Below are positions 18,525 through 27,575 of a stretch of DNA of 64,000 nt, piece by piece. Source of the DNA: Candidatus Latescibacterota bacterium (GTDB taxonomy: Bacteria > JAAXHH01); assembly GCA_012270975.1 (NCBI GenBank), contig JAAXHH010000129.1, positions 231,154 through 295,153 of the forward strand, in the 5' to 3' direction. The notes beneath the pieces were generated by a model. It saw nothing but the letters and a program-made list of their open reading frames with translations, was not told where the DNA came from and ran no database searches. The position numbers and the translations under genes are program-made. Position 1 is the first letter of the stretch. Each line of letters begins with the position of its first letter.

Positions 18525-20777
18525 CTATGCCTGCATACGCTCGTTCGCCGGACCTGCGCGTACCCCTTTCCTGAAGGGCAACAGGCCCGGATAGGGCGTG
18601 CGGTACCGGTACAGCAGATAGAGTGCGAAGACAAACACGGGCAGGTTAAGCAGGAGCAGCTCCGGCGGCCAGGTTTCGATCTCGACGCCATAGCGGTAGA
18701 GGAGGAAAGCGAAGGCGTTGTTGCCCGCGTGAAGCAGCATGCACGGGAAGATCGAGCCGGAGAGGACCGCTACGGTGGTGATTACCACGCCCAGATAGGT
18801 CGTCGGAATGATGCGGAACAGGGCCTGGTGGAACAATCCGAAGATAACGCCGACCACCAGGATGAGTACGACGGGTCTCAGCCGGCGGTGCAGCCCGTGA
18901 AGCAGCAGGCCCCGGAAGGCCATTTCTTCCACGATCCCGGGCGTAATGGCCATCATGAGCATGATCTGCCACAGGGGAAAGTCTTCCGGTAACAGCTCGC
19001 TGGCGAACTGTTCCAGCATTTCCTCCGGGAAGGGCAGGAACGCGCTGGATAGTTCCACGACGAAGATCCCGGTCAACAGGGTCGACGGCACCAGGAGCAG
19101 CACCGCCAGCCATACCTGGGGCCGCACCGGGCGAATCGCCAGGGCCTGGCGCCAGTCGAGCCGGTGTACCCGGATCATGAGCAGCGAGCCCAGGAAGAAG
19201 ACGCCGAACATGTTGAAGGCCCACTGCCCCTCGAGCCGGGTCAGCGCGTCAACGTTCGAAGGCGCGATGATGACGATGGCCCACATGCCGAGGAACCACA
19301 GGAGCACCCGCCGGGGAAACAGCGCGGCGCCCCCTGCCAGGTCCGCCTCGTCCATGTCCTGCGCGGTGACGAGCCTTTCCTTGTCCAGCATGCGGGACGA
19401 CCATCTGAGCATCAGGAAGGCGGCAAGCAGCATGGACGCGCAGGTTACAAGGAGCATGGGGATGTCGTAATGGCCGACCATGATTTCCCGTACGGCCACG
19501 CTGACGTTCGCGACCGGCACGACGGCGATCAGCGAGCGCAGGGATACCGCCGGGAGCAACCCCGCCGCCGTCAGGACCATGAGTCCGAGAAACACCGGCA
19601 GGAGGTAGAGCTGGGTCTCCCGATAGGTCTTCGCATAGGCCGAGATCAGCAGCAGGAGGGACGATACCACGATGGCTACGGGGATGTACAGGGCGAACAA
19701 CACCAGCACCGCACCGGGGGATACGTCGATGTCCAACTCCGTGGGGAGTTCGATCAACCCGAGGCCGAGATAGACGAAGAGATTCGCCGCCTGTGCCAGG
19801 GTGATGAAGAGGGCCACGGAAAGGATAGTCAACTGCTTGGCGGCGATGATCTCGATCCGGCGGACCGACGTGGTCAGGAGGGTTTCGAGCGAACCCCGCT
19901 CCTTCTCACCCGCGACACTGTCCATGGCCGCTACCGATGCACCGGTGAGTGTGAGAAAAACGAGCAGCAGCGGCAGTAATCGTCCGAAATAGAACCCCGC
20001 TGCCTGCTCCGGCGTGGCAACGTCCACCCTTGAAAGCCGAATAGCTTCATCGGGGTCCGACTCTAGACCCCGTCCGCGCAGCGCTTCGGTGCGGTCCTTT
20101 TTCCTCGCGTCCACCATCCGGTCCACCAGCAGGGCGCTGCCCCTTCTGGATTCGTCCCGGTTGGCGCGGTAGTAGACCCTGACTACGGGGACGCCCGGAT
20201 ACCGCTCGTCCGCCACGGTCACCATTAAGGCACCTTCATCCTCGGGTTCCGTGGTGTCGGCCGCGGCTCGGGCAAGATCGAGCGTATCGGCTTCGGATCC
20301 GGTCAGTGCGTCCAGGTAGAAATCCAGGTCGCCGGATTCCAGGCTCGAATCGGGCATTGCGGCCGCCACCTCCTGAAAAGAGGCGGGCCGCCGGTCGCCA
20401 TCCCCAGTTTCGACGGAACCAGCGATCTCGGCTGGATCCCCGTTCTCGACAGGAACCACTGATTCGGCCGGATCCCCGTTCTCGGCCGGACCGCCCGCGG
20501 CGCGCGCTTCGCCCGCCGCCCGCGGTTCGCCCGCCGCGAGCAATTCGCCCCTTGCGATAAGCGTCCGGACGGAGTCGGCGTAGGCGCCCACCACGGTGTA
20601 GCGATACGTCGTCGTTTCCAACCGCTCCGTGCGCCATTCGCTCATGAATTTCATGCCGAAGAGGATCGCCGGCAATACGAGGAGCGGCAGGAGAACGCTC
20701 AATACCACCGTCCGGCGGTCCCGCAGCAGCATGCGCATTTCGTGCCTGAACAACAGTCCGATCTTCGCGCGGTTCAT
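18525..20777 (-). CDS. ABC-2 permease fused to a CPBP-type intramembrane protease
   Basis: 750-residue membrane protein. The N-terminal half is a NatB-like ABC-2 permease: RHEMRMLLRDRRTVVLSVL at the start, a large external loop (about 40-255), then several helices. The C-terminal half carries the three CPBP/CAAX-protease motifs: EEMAFRGLLL, FGLFHQALF and HAGNNAFAF, which supply catalytic Glu, Arg and His residues. The external loop contains a Gly/Ala/Glu/Pro repeat (about residues 80-135) encoded by local DNA repeats near 20400-20550. The ATG overlaps the ATPase stop by 4 bp. The fusion is a known but poorly understood architecture. Confidence 0.87.
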   Translation of the reverse strand: MNRAKIGLLFRHEMRMLLRDRRTVVLSVLLPLLVLPAILFGMKFMSEWRTERLETTTYRYTVVGAYADSVRTLIARGELLAAGEPRAAGEARAAGGPAENGDPAESVVPVENGDPAEIAGSVETGDGDRRPASFQEVAAAMPDSSLESGDLDFYLDALTGSEADTLDLARAAADTTEPEDEGALMVTVADERYPGVPVVRVYYRANRDESRRGSALLVDRMVDARKKDRTEALRGRGLESDPDEAIRLSRVDVATPEQAAGFYFGRLLPLLLVFLTLTGASVAAMDSVAGEKERGSLETLLTTSVRRIEIIAAKQLTILSVALFITLAQAANLFVYLGLGLIELPTELDIDVSPGAVLVLFALYIPVAIVVSSLLLLISAYAKTYRETQLYLLPVFLGLMVLTAAGLLPAVSLRSLIAVVPVANVSVAVREIMVGHYDIPMLLVTCASMLLAAFLMLRWSSRMLDKERLVTAQDMDEADLAGGAALFPRRVLLWFLGMWAIVIIAPSNVDALTRLEGQWAFNMFGVFFLGSLLMIRVHRLDWRQALAIRPVRPQVWLAVLLLVPSTLLTGIFVVELSSAFLPFPEEMLEQFASELLPEDFPLWQIMLMMAITPGIVEEMAFRGLLLHGLHRRLRPVVLILVVGVIFGLFHQALFRIIPTTYLGVVITTVAVLSGSIFPCMLLHAGNNAFAFLLYRYGVEIETWPPELLLLNLPVFVFALYLLYRYRTPYPGLLPFRKGVRAGPANERMQA

Positions 20778-21529
20778 GCGGCCTCTTGGATGAAGGAGAC
20801 GAAGATGTCTTCGAGGTAGTGCGCCCCGGTCCGCTCGCGAAGCGCTTCAAGGGTGCCGGAGGCCAGGATCCTTCCCTCGTGGATTATGGCGATCCGGTCG
20901 CACAGTTTTTCCGCTTCGCTCATGATGTGGGTGGAGAACAGGATGGTCTTGCCCTGCGCTTTCAATTCGGTCAATATGGCCTGCATTTCCAGGGCGTTGA
21001 GCACGTCGAGGCCGACGGTGGGCTCGTCGAAGACCAGGATCGGCGGATCATGGGCCAGGGTCCGCGCGATCGCCACCTTCTGCTTCATCCCGCTGGAAAG
21101 CTTGTCTATGCGGGCGCGGGCATATTCCTCGATCCCGAAGCGCTCGACCAGTTCATCGACCCTGGCGGGCGTCCGGGACGCGTCGTATCCGTTGATCCGG
21201 GCGAAAAACTCGATGGTTTCTCGCGCGGTAAGGCGGGGGTACAGCGCGGTTGTAGCCGAATAGAACCCGACGTGCCTGCGGACTTCCACGGGTTCCTCCG
21301 CGACGTCGAATCCCATGATCTTCGCGGTGCCGGCAGAGGGCTTGAGAATCGTCGTCAGCATTCGCAGCGTCGTCGTCTTGCCGGCGCCGTTCGCTCCCAG
21401 CAACCCAAAGATCTCTCCGGGACTGCAGGTGAAGTCGATCTGCCGCACGGCGTGCACGGGACCGCGGGATTCATCGTAATAGGTCTTGGTCAGGTCCTTC
21501 ACGAATACGGGATCGTTCACGGTTGCCAT
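20774..21529 (-). CDS. ABC transporter ATP-binding protein, NatA-like
   Basis: 251-residue ATPase subunit. Walker A is GANGAGKTTT (about 44-53), the signature is LSSGMKQKVA, Walker B is ILVFDEPT, and the H-loop lies in LFSTHIMSEAE. It energises the flanking permeases (21517-22830 and 18525-20777), with which it overlaps by 13 and 4 bp, so the three form one unit. Nat-type systems export sodium or other small substrates; the substrate here cannot be read. An agagg sequence lies directly before the ATG. Confidence 0.92.
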   Translation of the reverse strand: MATVNDPVFVKDLTKTYYDESRGPVHAVRQIDFTCSPGEIFGLLGANGAGKTTTLRMLTTILKPSAGTAKIMGFDVAEEPVEVRRHVGFYSATTALYPRLTARETIEFFARINGYDASRTPARVDELVERFGIEEYARARIDKLSSGMKQKVAIARTLAHDPPILVFDEPTVGLDVLNALEMQAILTELKAQGKTILFSTHIMSEAEKLCDRIAIIHEGRILASGTLEALRERTGAHYLEDIFVSFIQEAA

Positions 21530-22830
21530 CCTCTTGAGGGGTTGCGGCGCAGGAGCCGGTGTTTCAGAAAACCGCCCAGCCCGCCTTCATAGCTGCCGGT
21601 CATGATGTCTTCGTAGCGGGTGATCGCCGCGGCGATCCGCAGAATGATCCAGATGTACAGGACTTCCATCAGCAAGGTGAGGCCGATCTGGGGCCAGTGA
21701 TAGACCCCGCCGATGGCTTCCCGGAACACCAGGCAGACGTTTATGATGGGCACGCAGGCCAGCCAGGTCGTGAGTTCCAGGCCGGGGAACTGCATGAAGA
21801 CCGCGGGTACCAGGATCATGACGGTTACGAAGGGACCCGCCAGGGACTGGGCGTCCTTGAACGTCCGGGCGAAGCTGGCCACGATCATGAGGAAGGCGGA
21901 GACGAACAGGGCGAGGAGCATGATGACCATGAAGATCAGCGGAACGGCGGACCACGGGATGGTGAAGCTCAGGTCCTGGATCCGGTCGCCCAGAAGCGGC
22001 GCCATGAGGGTGCGCATGGAGAGGCTCATGGCCAGGAAGTTCAGCATGCCGGCCGTGGTCGAAAGCGTGGCCACGTACAGGTACTTTCCCGCGAGGATAT
22101 TTACGCGGTCCGTCGCCGCCGTCAACGTGGTCTCCCAGGTGGATCGCTCGCGTTCTCCGGCCGTCGCGTCCAGGGCGGGATACATGCCGCCCACGATCAG
22201 CATGATGATGACCAGGATGGGGACCGCCATGCCCAGGATGAAACGTCCCATGTCCCGGCTGGTGGATACGTTCTCCCGTTCTATCCAGATCATCTGGTAG
22301 GCTGGACCGGACAGCCCGCGTTCCCTGCCCGCCCTTTCCAGGTAGGCCGTCCGGTGGCGGGTGACGACGTCTTCGACCCGGCTTGTGGCGATTCGGCTAC
22401 GATCCTTCGACGAGTCGCCGGTTATCCGGACTTCAATGTCGCCCGTGTAACCCCCTGCGTGGGGCGCGAGTTCGACCAGGAGATCCAGCCGGCCGTCCCG
22501 AATCGCTTCCTCGGCGGCTTCCACGTCAGCGACCGTCACGCGGTCCGCGCGGTCCACGAGTTCAGCGCGATTCACGAGTTCCACGCGGTCCGCCGCCTCG
22601 ATTTTGCGCACGAGTTCCGTTCCCGCCGCCACGTCGCCAGCGATCATCACGCGGGCCGAGAAATTCTCCGTCTGGCCGATGACGAAAGACACGCCCGTAT
22701 AGGCGAGCCAGAGAAGGACCGGATACATGAACAGGGGGATCAGCACGACGTTGATGACGATGGAACGTTCCCGCATGGCGCCGCGCAGTTCGCGGAGGAA
22801 AACGAGGAAAATGTGTGGGAAGCTGAGCAA
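21517..22830 (-). CDS. ABC-2 type permease, NatB-like
   Basis: 437-residue inner-membrane permease. The N-terminus FLRELRGAMRERSIVINVVL aligns in pattern with NatB-type proteins (short cytoplasmic start, ELR..RDR, first helix). A large extracytoplasmic segment follows and then five or six helices. The frame is open far upstream, but that part is antisense-like low-complexity sequence lying over the PhyH gene. TTG at 22830 is chosen because it gives the N-terminus typical of the family and falls 31 bp after the PhyH stop; ATG at 22776 would cut into the conserved start. Confidence 0.8.
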   Translation of the reverse strand: MLSFPHIFLVFLRELRGAMRERSIVINVVLIPLFMYPVLLWLAYTGVSFVIGQTENFSARVMIAGDVAAGTELVRKIEAADRVELVNRAELVDRADRVTVADVEAAEEAIRDGRLDLLVELAPHAGGYTGDIEVRITGDSSKDRSRIATSRVEDVVTRHRTAYLERAGRERGLSGPAYQMIWIERENVSTSRDMGRFILGMAVPILVIIMLIVGGMYPALDATAGERERSTWETTLTAATDRVNILAGKYLYVATLSTTAGMLNFLAMSLSMRTLMAPLLGDRIQDLSFTIPWSAVPLIFMVIMLLALFVSAFLMIVASFARTFKDAQSLAGPFVTVMILVPAVFMQFPGLELTTWLACVPIINVCLVFREAIGGVYHWPQIGLTLLMEVLYIWIILRIAAAITRYEDIMTGSYEGGLGGFLKHRLLRRNPSRGWQP

Positions 22831-22861
22831 GAAGAAACCCCGGTAGCGCTGACCGGACCGG

Positions 22862-23773
22862 TTATTGAAAGACCCGGCTGGTCCAGTCATCGGCGTCTCG
22901 CACGACCTCGTCGGGGCACAGCCGGCTGCGGGCAAGATGGCCCCGCGTGCTGCGCAGCGTTGACTGCAGGGCGTCCTGGTATCGCCAGTCCATGCTCCAC
23001 CTGACCTCGCCCGATCGGTTGGGCAGTCCCTGGTGGTAGAGCATATTGTGGAAGAGGACGATGTCGCCCGGGTCCAGTTCGATGGACACGGCCTGATCCA
23101 CATAGGGCTCCAAGTCGTCCTGTGATATTTCGAGGTAGTATTCGCGGTTTTCGTGCCGGGCCATGCCGATCCGGTGGGTGCCCGGGATGAATTGCATGCA
23201 GCCGTTGTCTTCGCGGGCGGGTACCAGGGGAGACCAGACATTGATCATGCGCAGGGCGTCCACAGTCTCCGCGCTGTGGTCCCCGTCGCGGTGGACTTTA
23301 AACGTATATCCCCCGTCCTGGTGCCACAGGACGAGCGTCGGGGCGTGATCGGGCAGCTTGGGACGGATGGAGTAGTTCGGGTACAGCCGGAGCTCGTCGC
23401 CCAGGAGGGTCTCCACGATATCCAGCAGCGGCGGGTGGAAGAACACCTCGTACATGCCCGCCAGGTGAAGCTCCTTGCGGAAGATGTGGGGCGCATCGTC
23501 CGGGGCGTCTTCGCAGATCCGGGCCAGGCGCGTCTCGAAGGGCGCATCGGCGTGGTCTCTCGAGATCTTTCTCTCCGCCATCAGCCGGTTCGCGAACCGG
23601 TCCACGAGTTCGCCGGCGGCGTCCCGGGCCGCTTCCACCACCCCGGCGGGATAGAACCCCTTCAGGATCACGTAACCCGTTGCTTCGAACCGGTCCAGGT
23701 CTGTATTCGTCTCTACCGCCACGCCAATGGTCTCCGGGTCAAGTACGCGGCCCCGATTCGCCACCCATGCCAT
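22862..23773 (-). CDS. PhyH family dioxygenase (canonical HxD)
   Basis: 303-residue Fe(II)/2-oxoglutarate oxygenase of the PhyH family. The metal triad is complete: LWHQDGG gives His151 and Asp153, and LYHQGLPNRSG gives His247, with Arg258 expected to bind 2-oxoglutarate. The FIPGTHRIG strand is present. Substrate unknown. ATG at 23773 is used; a GTG three codons upstream is equally possible. It is located between the ribbon-helix-helix gene and the ABC permease in the same direction, with gaps of 57 and 31 bp, so the six genes 24925-18525 may be one transcript. Confidence 0.88.
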   Translation of the reverse strand: MAWVANRGRVLDPETIGVAVETNTDLDRFEATGYVILKGFYPAGVVEAARDAAGELVDRFANRLMAERKISRDHADAPFETRLARICEDAPDDAPHIFRKELHLAGMYEVFFHPPLLDIVETLLGDELRLYPNYSIRPKLPDHAPTLVLWHQDGGYTFKVHRDGDHSAETVDALRMINVWSPLVPAREDNGCMQFIPGTHRIGMARHENREYYLEISQDDLEPYVDQAVSIELDPGDIVLFHNMLYHQGLPNRSGEVRWSMDWRYQDALQSTLRSTRGHLARSRLCPDEVVRDADDWTSRVFQ

Positions 23774-23830
23774 ACCACCCACGCCAGCCCGCGCGTTTCC
23801 AACTGTTTACCTGCACACGTTTCGATTCCT

Positions 23831-23998
23831 TCAATCTTCCTCTCGGCGCCGTCTTTTTTTCCGTCGGTGCACTTCCGCCCGTAGAATATACTCTATCTGC
23901 GCGTTCACGCTACGCAATTCATCCTTCGCCCAGGCATTGAGGTCATTCCAGAGCTCGGTGTTGATTCGCAGTAGCAGGGATTTCTTCTTGTCCGGCAC
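23831..23998 (-). CDS. Small ribbon-helix-helix (Arc-type) DNA-binding protein
   Basis: 55-residue basic protein starting with GTG 24 bases after the SPFH stop, in the same frame. The sequence [20 protein letters not shown], then [20 protein letters not shown], is the beta-strand/helix/helix pattern of Arc-family proteins: a strand with alternating L-L-R-I, then two helices with the S-x-N-x-Q-I-E turn. A very basic tail (RRKKRRRR) follows. Such proteins bind operator DNA as dimers. Its position directly after the SPFH gene, with palindromes at that operon's promoter, suggests autoregulation (inference). Confidence 0.85.
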   Translation of the reverse strand: MPDKKKSLLLRINTELWNDLNAWAKDELRSVNAQIEYILRAEVHRRKKRRRREED

Positions 23999-24022
23999 GA
24001 TAGCGAGTTTCCCTGGATCCCG

Positions 24023-24925
24023 TCAGTACAGCGAACCGGTATTGACGATGGGTTGCGTGGACGATTCGCTGCAGAGCACGGTGAGGAGATTGCTCACCAT
24101 GGCGGCCTTGCGTTCTTCGTCCAGATCGACCACCTGCTGGTCCTTCAATCTTTCCAGGGCCATCTCCACCATACCTACCGCGCCGTCCACGATCTTCTGA
24201 CGGGCGGCGATGATGGCATCGGCCTGCTGCCGCTGCAGCATCACCTGCGCGATTTCCGGGGCGTAGGCCAGGTGGTTGATCCGCGCTTCCGATACCGAGA
24301 CCCCGGCCGCGCTGACTCGTTCCCGTATTTCGTTGCCGAGGGCTTCGGACACTTCTTCTATGGACGACCTCAGACTGGCGGTCTCCCCCTCGGTCAGATC
24401 ATAGGGGTAGCTGGTGGCCAGATGGCGAATGGCCGATTCGGACTGTACCTGTATGTATTCGACAAAATCGTCCACCTCGAAACTCGCCTGGGCGGTATCT
24501 TCCACGCGCCAGACCACAACGGCTGAAATCTCGATCGGGTTGCCGTTCTTGTCGTTTACCTTCAGCCGTTCGCTGTCGAAATTCCTGGCTCGAAGGGAGA
24601 TCTTCGCCTTGCTGTTGAGGGGATTCACCCACCAGAATCCCTGCTCCCTCACCGTCCCCGTGTATTTTCCGAACAGCGTAAGCACGCTGGCTTCGTTCGG
24701 CTCCAGGGTGAAGAATCCCTTGAAACAGAATCCCAGTACGGCGAGGGCCGGCATGAAGACAAACATCAGCAGGAGCAAGTCTCTGACGCGCATTCCCTGC
24801 TCAAGTACGGGTGGATTGAACGCAATGACCCAATCCATGGCCACCATCGTCAAAGGAAACAGGACGATCAGCAAGGCCAACGCCCTCCAGCCATTGAATT
24901 TCAACGGGCTTCGTTCCGTAATCAT
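24023..24925 (-). CDS. SPFH domain membrane protein (stomatin/prohibitin family)
   Basis: 300-residue protein with two N-terminal membrane helices ([20 protein letters not shown] and [19 protein letters not shown]), then an SPFH/Band 7 domain starting at [20 protein letters not shown]. The coiled-coil end includes [17 protein letters not shown] and terminates in GSLY. SPFH proteins assemble into large membrane microdomain cages, but the partner is unclear here because no NfeD or FtsH gene is adjacent. A GGGAGG site precedes the ATG. It forms a two-gene unit with the ribbon-helix-helix gene. Confidence 0.9.
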   Translation of the reverse strand: MITERSPLKFNGWRALALLIVLFPLTMVAMDWVIAFNPPVLEQGMRVRDLLLLMFVFMPALAVLGFCFKGFFTLEPNEASVLTLFGKYTGTVREQGFWWVNPLNSKAKISLRARNFDSERLKVNDKNGNPIEISAVVVWRVEDTAQASFEVDDFVEYIQVQSESAIRHLATSYPYDLTEGETASLRSSIEEVSEALGNEIRERVSAAGVSVSEARINHLAYAPEIAQVMLQRQQADAIIAARQKIVDGAVGMVEMALERLKDQQVVDLDEERKAAMVSNLLTVLCSESSTQPIVNTGSLY

Positions 24926-24966
24926 GCTTCCCTCCCCGAATTACCGATCTGATGGATAACATAATA

Positions 24967-24984
24967 ATATCATTATGATATCAT
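24967..24984. promoter_or_regulatory. Overlapping palindromes, candidate operator
   Basis: atatcattatgatat (24967-24981) is a 15-bp palindrome with a single central base, and atgatatcat (24975-24984) is a second perfect palindrome overlapping it. They touch the -10 box of the SPFH promoter and cover the predicted start site, the usual place for a repressor site. The adjacent Arc-type protein is the obvious candidate binder; this is inference. Confidence 0.5.
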
Positions 24985-25011
24985 ATTACAAGAAAACGGA
25001 ACACCTGTCAA
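24983..25011 (-). promoter_or_regulatory. Sigma70-like promoter of the SPFH/RHH operon
   Basis: On the minus strand a perfect TTGACA (25006-25011) is separated by 17 bases from TAATAT (24983-24988). The leader to the ATG at 24925 would be about 50 nt. This is among the best promoter matches in the window and stands in AT-rich sequence. Confidence 0.6.
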
Positions 25012-25040
25012 ACACACTTTTTCAAATATGGCCAAATAGA

Positions 25041-25066
25041 AAAGGCGCCCCGATTGAGGCGCCTTT
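25041..25066 (-). terminator. Intrinsic terminator downstream of the peroxiredoxin gene
   Basis: Perfect 9-bp stem (aaaggcgcc / ggcgccttt) with an 8-base loop. On the minus strand the stem's 3' arm merges into a T-rich run (ccttttctattt). It lies 55 bp past the peroxiredoxin stop at 25121 and just ahead of the SPFH promoter. Confidence 0.8.
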
Positions 25067-25120
25067 AATCTTCCATTTTGACCTTTTGTAACGGCCGTTC
25101 GCGGCCGTCCACGGCTACAA

Positions 25121-25753
25121 TTAGCCCTGGGGCTGCTTCACGTAGCGCAGGTAGGGCTTCACGCGGCGGATGTCGGAGTAGGTCTGGTCCGCTTCCTCGT
25201 CCGTGACCGCCGGTACGATGATGCAGTCTTCACCGCTGGTCCAGTTCACCGGCGTGGCAAGCTTGTGATGAGCCGTCAGCTGGAGGGAATCCACTACGCG
25301 CAGGATCTCGTCAAAATTCCGGCCCGTGGACGCGGGGTAGGTCAGCATCAGCTTGATCTTCTTGTCCGGACCGATGACGAATACCGAACGCACGGTCATC
25401 TTGTCGTCGGCGTTCGGATGGATCATGTCGTAGAGCTGGGAGACTTCCTGATCGGGGTCCGCGATCAGCGGGTAGCTCACGTTCGCGTTCTGCGTCTCGT
25501 TGATGTCGCTGATCCAGCCGCGGTGCGAATCGAGGGGATCCACGCTGATGGCCAGGATCTTGACGTTTCGCCGGGCGAACTCGTGGGCGATGTTGGCCAT
25601 GTACCCCAGTTCCGTGGTGCAGACCGGCGTGTAATCCGCGGGATGGGAAAAGAGTATGCCCCAGCCGTCCCCGAGCCATTCGTGAAAACGAATCGTTCCC
25701 TCGGTGGTTTCGGCCGTGAAATCCGGGGCTTCGTCCATTAAACGTAACGCCAT
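25121..25753 (-). CDS. 1-Cys peroxiredoxin (Prx6-type)
   Basis: 210-residue peroxidase that reduces hydrogen peroxide and organic peroxides. The catalytic site is HPADYTPVCTTE with peroxidatic Cys45 and the upstream Pro/Thr. ISVDPLDSHRGW and the extended C-terminal domain (TSGEDCIIVP, YLRYVKQPQ) are typical of the Prx6 subgroup rather than AhpC. Cytoplasmic: no signal peptide. GGAGG lies 5 bases before the ATG, with a TATATT-type promoter about 80 bp upstream and a strong terminator downstream, so it is probably monocistronic. Confidence 0.94.
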   Translation of the reverse strand: MALRLMDEAPDFTAETTEGTIRFHEWLGDGWGILFSHPADYTPVCTTELGYMANIAHEFARRNVKILAISVDPLDSHRGWISDINETQNANVSYPLIADPDQEVSQLYDMIHPNADDKMTVRSVFVIGPDKKIKLMLTYPASTGRNFDEILRVVDSLQLTAHHKLATPVNWTSGEDCIIVPAVTDEEADQTYSDIRRVKPYLRYVKQPQG

Positions 25754-25831
25754 GACAATCCTCCTGCAAATGGCTTGCTATAGAGAAAGTTGCGGTGTGC
25801 GATCAGTAGCTGATCCTCTGTCAGTTTCGGC

Positions 25832-25860
25832 AATATATATATCTAAGTCAACAAAGTAAA
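25832..25860 (-). promoter_or_regulatory. Sigma70-like promoter of the peroxiredoxin gene
   Basis: Minus strand TTTACT (25855-25860), 17-base spacer, TATATT (25832-25837). The -10 box matches 5 of 6 bases and the -35 box 4 of 6. It sits just beyond the end of the ThuA gene in AT-rich sequence and implies a leader of roughly 70 nt. Confidence 0.45.
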
Positions 25861-25868
25861 GAATAAAA

Positions 25869-26513
25869 TCAGCGGGTGCACCAGATCAGTCCGCGCCGGA
25901 CGATTTCCCGTGCTTCCGGCACGTCGAAATCGGCGGCGACGTGACCCAGCGTGCAGTGGAAGACCTTGCCTTTCCCCCACGACCTTTTCCATGCGGCGGG
26001 CATGACGGTTCCTTCGATCCACGCGTCGTGTTCCCCGCTGAAGGTCGTGGTCGCAAGCACCTGGTTGGACGGATCGACGTGCATGTAATACTGCTCCGAG
26101 CGCATGGCGAAGTCGTTCAACCCGGCCGTGATGGGGTCCTCGTGATCGATGATGTTGACTTCGTAGTCGATGATGCCGCCCGGGTGGGACACCCACTGGC
26201 CGCCCACCATATACTGGTAGTTCGTGTTGTTTCGGAAGGCGTCGGCCTGGCCGCCGTGCCAGCCGCCGAACCCGGTCCCGGCCGCGACTGTTTCCAGTAG
26301 CGCCTTTTCCTGGGCGCCGGTGATCGTGCTCATGGTCACGGTCTGCACGATAAGATCGTACGTGGGCATGGCCTCGGCGTCCAGGTAGGCGTCGAGCGTG
26401 TCCTGTTGCGTGATTTCGTAACCTCCCGATTCGAGCAGCGGGATGAAGATGTCCTGGGCCTGCCTGGGTTCGTGTCCTTCCCAGCCACCCCAGACAAATA
26501 AAGCTTTTGGCAT
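25869..26513 (-). CDS. ThuA domain-containing protein
   Basis: 214-residue protein of the ThuA family, a class I glutamine amidotransferase-like fold found next to sugar catabolism genes. Visible features: [10 protein letters not shown] near the N-terminus, the GFGGWHGG turn, [15 protein letters not shown] and the [10 protein letters not shown] strand. The catalytic Cys of true amidotransferases is not conserved in ThuA proteins. No signal peptide. Other ThuA genes are linked to trehalose or inositol-type sugars and to Gfo/Idh/MocA oxidoreductases; here it follows a PhyH gene by 98 bp, so the substrate is open. Confidence 0.9.
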   Translation of the reverse strand: MPKALFVWGGWEGHEPRQAQDIFIPLLESGGYEITQQDTLDAYLDAEAMPTYDLIVQTVTMSTITGAQEKALLETVAAGTGFGGWHGGQADAFRNNTNYQYMVGGQWVSHPGGIIDYEVNIIDHEDPITAGLNDFAMRSEQYYMHVDPSNQVLATTTFSGEHDAWIEGTVMPAAWKRSWGKGKVFHCTLGHVAADFDVPEAREIVRRGLIWCTR

Positions 26514-26611
26514 TTGAATGCTCCTGTGGTTGTAATACGATCATTGCTCCGTGGTTGTTAAAGAGGCGCGGTGCTGCCGCAACGGGTTCGCGGATCGGCC
26601 GGACGCCGCAG

Positions 26612-27469
26612 CTATACGCGCCGTTCCCACCGGCTCGGGTTCATGCCGGGCGCGCTGGACGTCATCCCTTCCGGCTTGTTTCCGACGCCAAACTCGTACG
26701 TGCGCATGCTGGGATCGCCCAGGAAGGGCCGGACGGAATCGGGCATCCTTTCCAGGTCCGACGGGTCCCGTGGCGCCACGTCGACGATCGGACCGGCCCA
26801 GGCCGGCCGGTAGGCCACCGCCAGCATGGCGCGCGAGCGGTTCCCCGTGTTGGGCAGGGTGCCGTGGAACGTCCGGTGGTTCAGGAACAGGGCCGATCCT
26901 GCGGTGCAGGGTACGACCACTTCCTCGGGATGCCGCTCGTACCGCTTGTACGGGTGGGCGTCCGCGTGCATGCAGAGATGGGACCTGGGAACGACTCTGA
27001 ATGGCGATACGTCCAGCGTCAGGTCGTCGAGGTAGTACAGGACCCGGACGGTGATGGGACAGCTCCCCTCGTACCCGAAAATCTTCGATCCATAGGGTTG
27101 TCCGTCCGTATGGAGACTGATGCCCGGTGTGCCGGGTTCGGACCGGTCGTAGGTATAGTGGATGAAAACGAGACTGTCGCCGAAAAGCTCTTCCAGGAAC
27201 CGCACGGTGGGTTCGAAGGCGATGAGCTCGGCCAGTTTCGGGTTTTTGAGATGGGGGTCCCTGCAGCCGCGCTGCTTTTCGCTGTAGTCCCGTCCGACCG
27301 TTTCGAGTTTTTCGCTCTCCGCTTTCAACTCGGCCAGGTAATCGGGAGGGATCCAGTCCGGTATGATCAGGTAGCCCTCCTCCTCGATCATCCGGATACG
27401 TTCGCCCCGGGTGAGGGCGCGCCAGTCCCGGTCGTCCACGTTGACCAGGTGTTCCTCCTGCCTTTGCAT
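26612..27469 (-). CDS. PhyH family dioxygenase (canonical HxD)
   Basis: 285-residue Fe(II)/2-oxoglutarate oxygenase. Metal ligands His120 and Asp122 (SLHTDGQPYG) and His202 (FHGTLPNTGNRSRA) with Arg213 form a full active site. Start: AAGGAGGG lies directly before two adjacent ATGs; the second (27469) has better spacing. The frame stays open upstream to 27748, but that stretch lies over purT and reads as Ser/Pro/Arg-rich shadow sequence. It is transcribed with purT upstream (106 bp) and ThuA downstream; substrate unknown. Confidence 0.88.
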   Translation of the reverse strand: MQRQEEHLVNVDDRDWRALTRGERIRMIEEEGYLIIPDWIPPDYLAELKAESEKLETVGRDYSEKQRGCRDPHLKNPKLAELIAFEPTVRFLEELFGDSLVFIHYTYDRSEPGTPGISLHTDGQPYGSKIFGYEGSCPITVRVLYYLDDLTLDVSPFRVVPRSHLCMHADAHPYKRYERHPEEVVVPCTAGSALFLNHRTFHGTLPNTGNRSRAMLAVAYRPAWAGPIVDVAPRDPSDLERMPDSVRPFLGDPSMRTYEFGVGNKPEGMTSSAPGMNPSRWERRV

Positions 27470-27575
27470 CATCCCTCCTTTCGCCGGTGATGCAGGCGGC
27501 GCCGGTGGCGGTCGTCCGCTGTCTACCGGCCGAACCGCCGGCGCGTTACTGTTCGACGCTTGACAATTCGACGGG

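Noticed and set aside
22831..23241. N-terminal extension of the NatB-like permease
   Set aside because: The extra residues lie over the PhyH gene and are Ser/Thr/Arg-rich without family similarity. TTG at 22830 gives the expected N-terminus.
25843..26544. Second minus-strand frame over the ThuA gene
   Set aside because: Its translation is Arg/His/Gly-rich with no domain, while the ThuA frame has family motifs.
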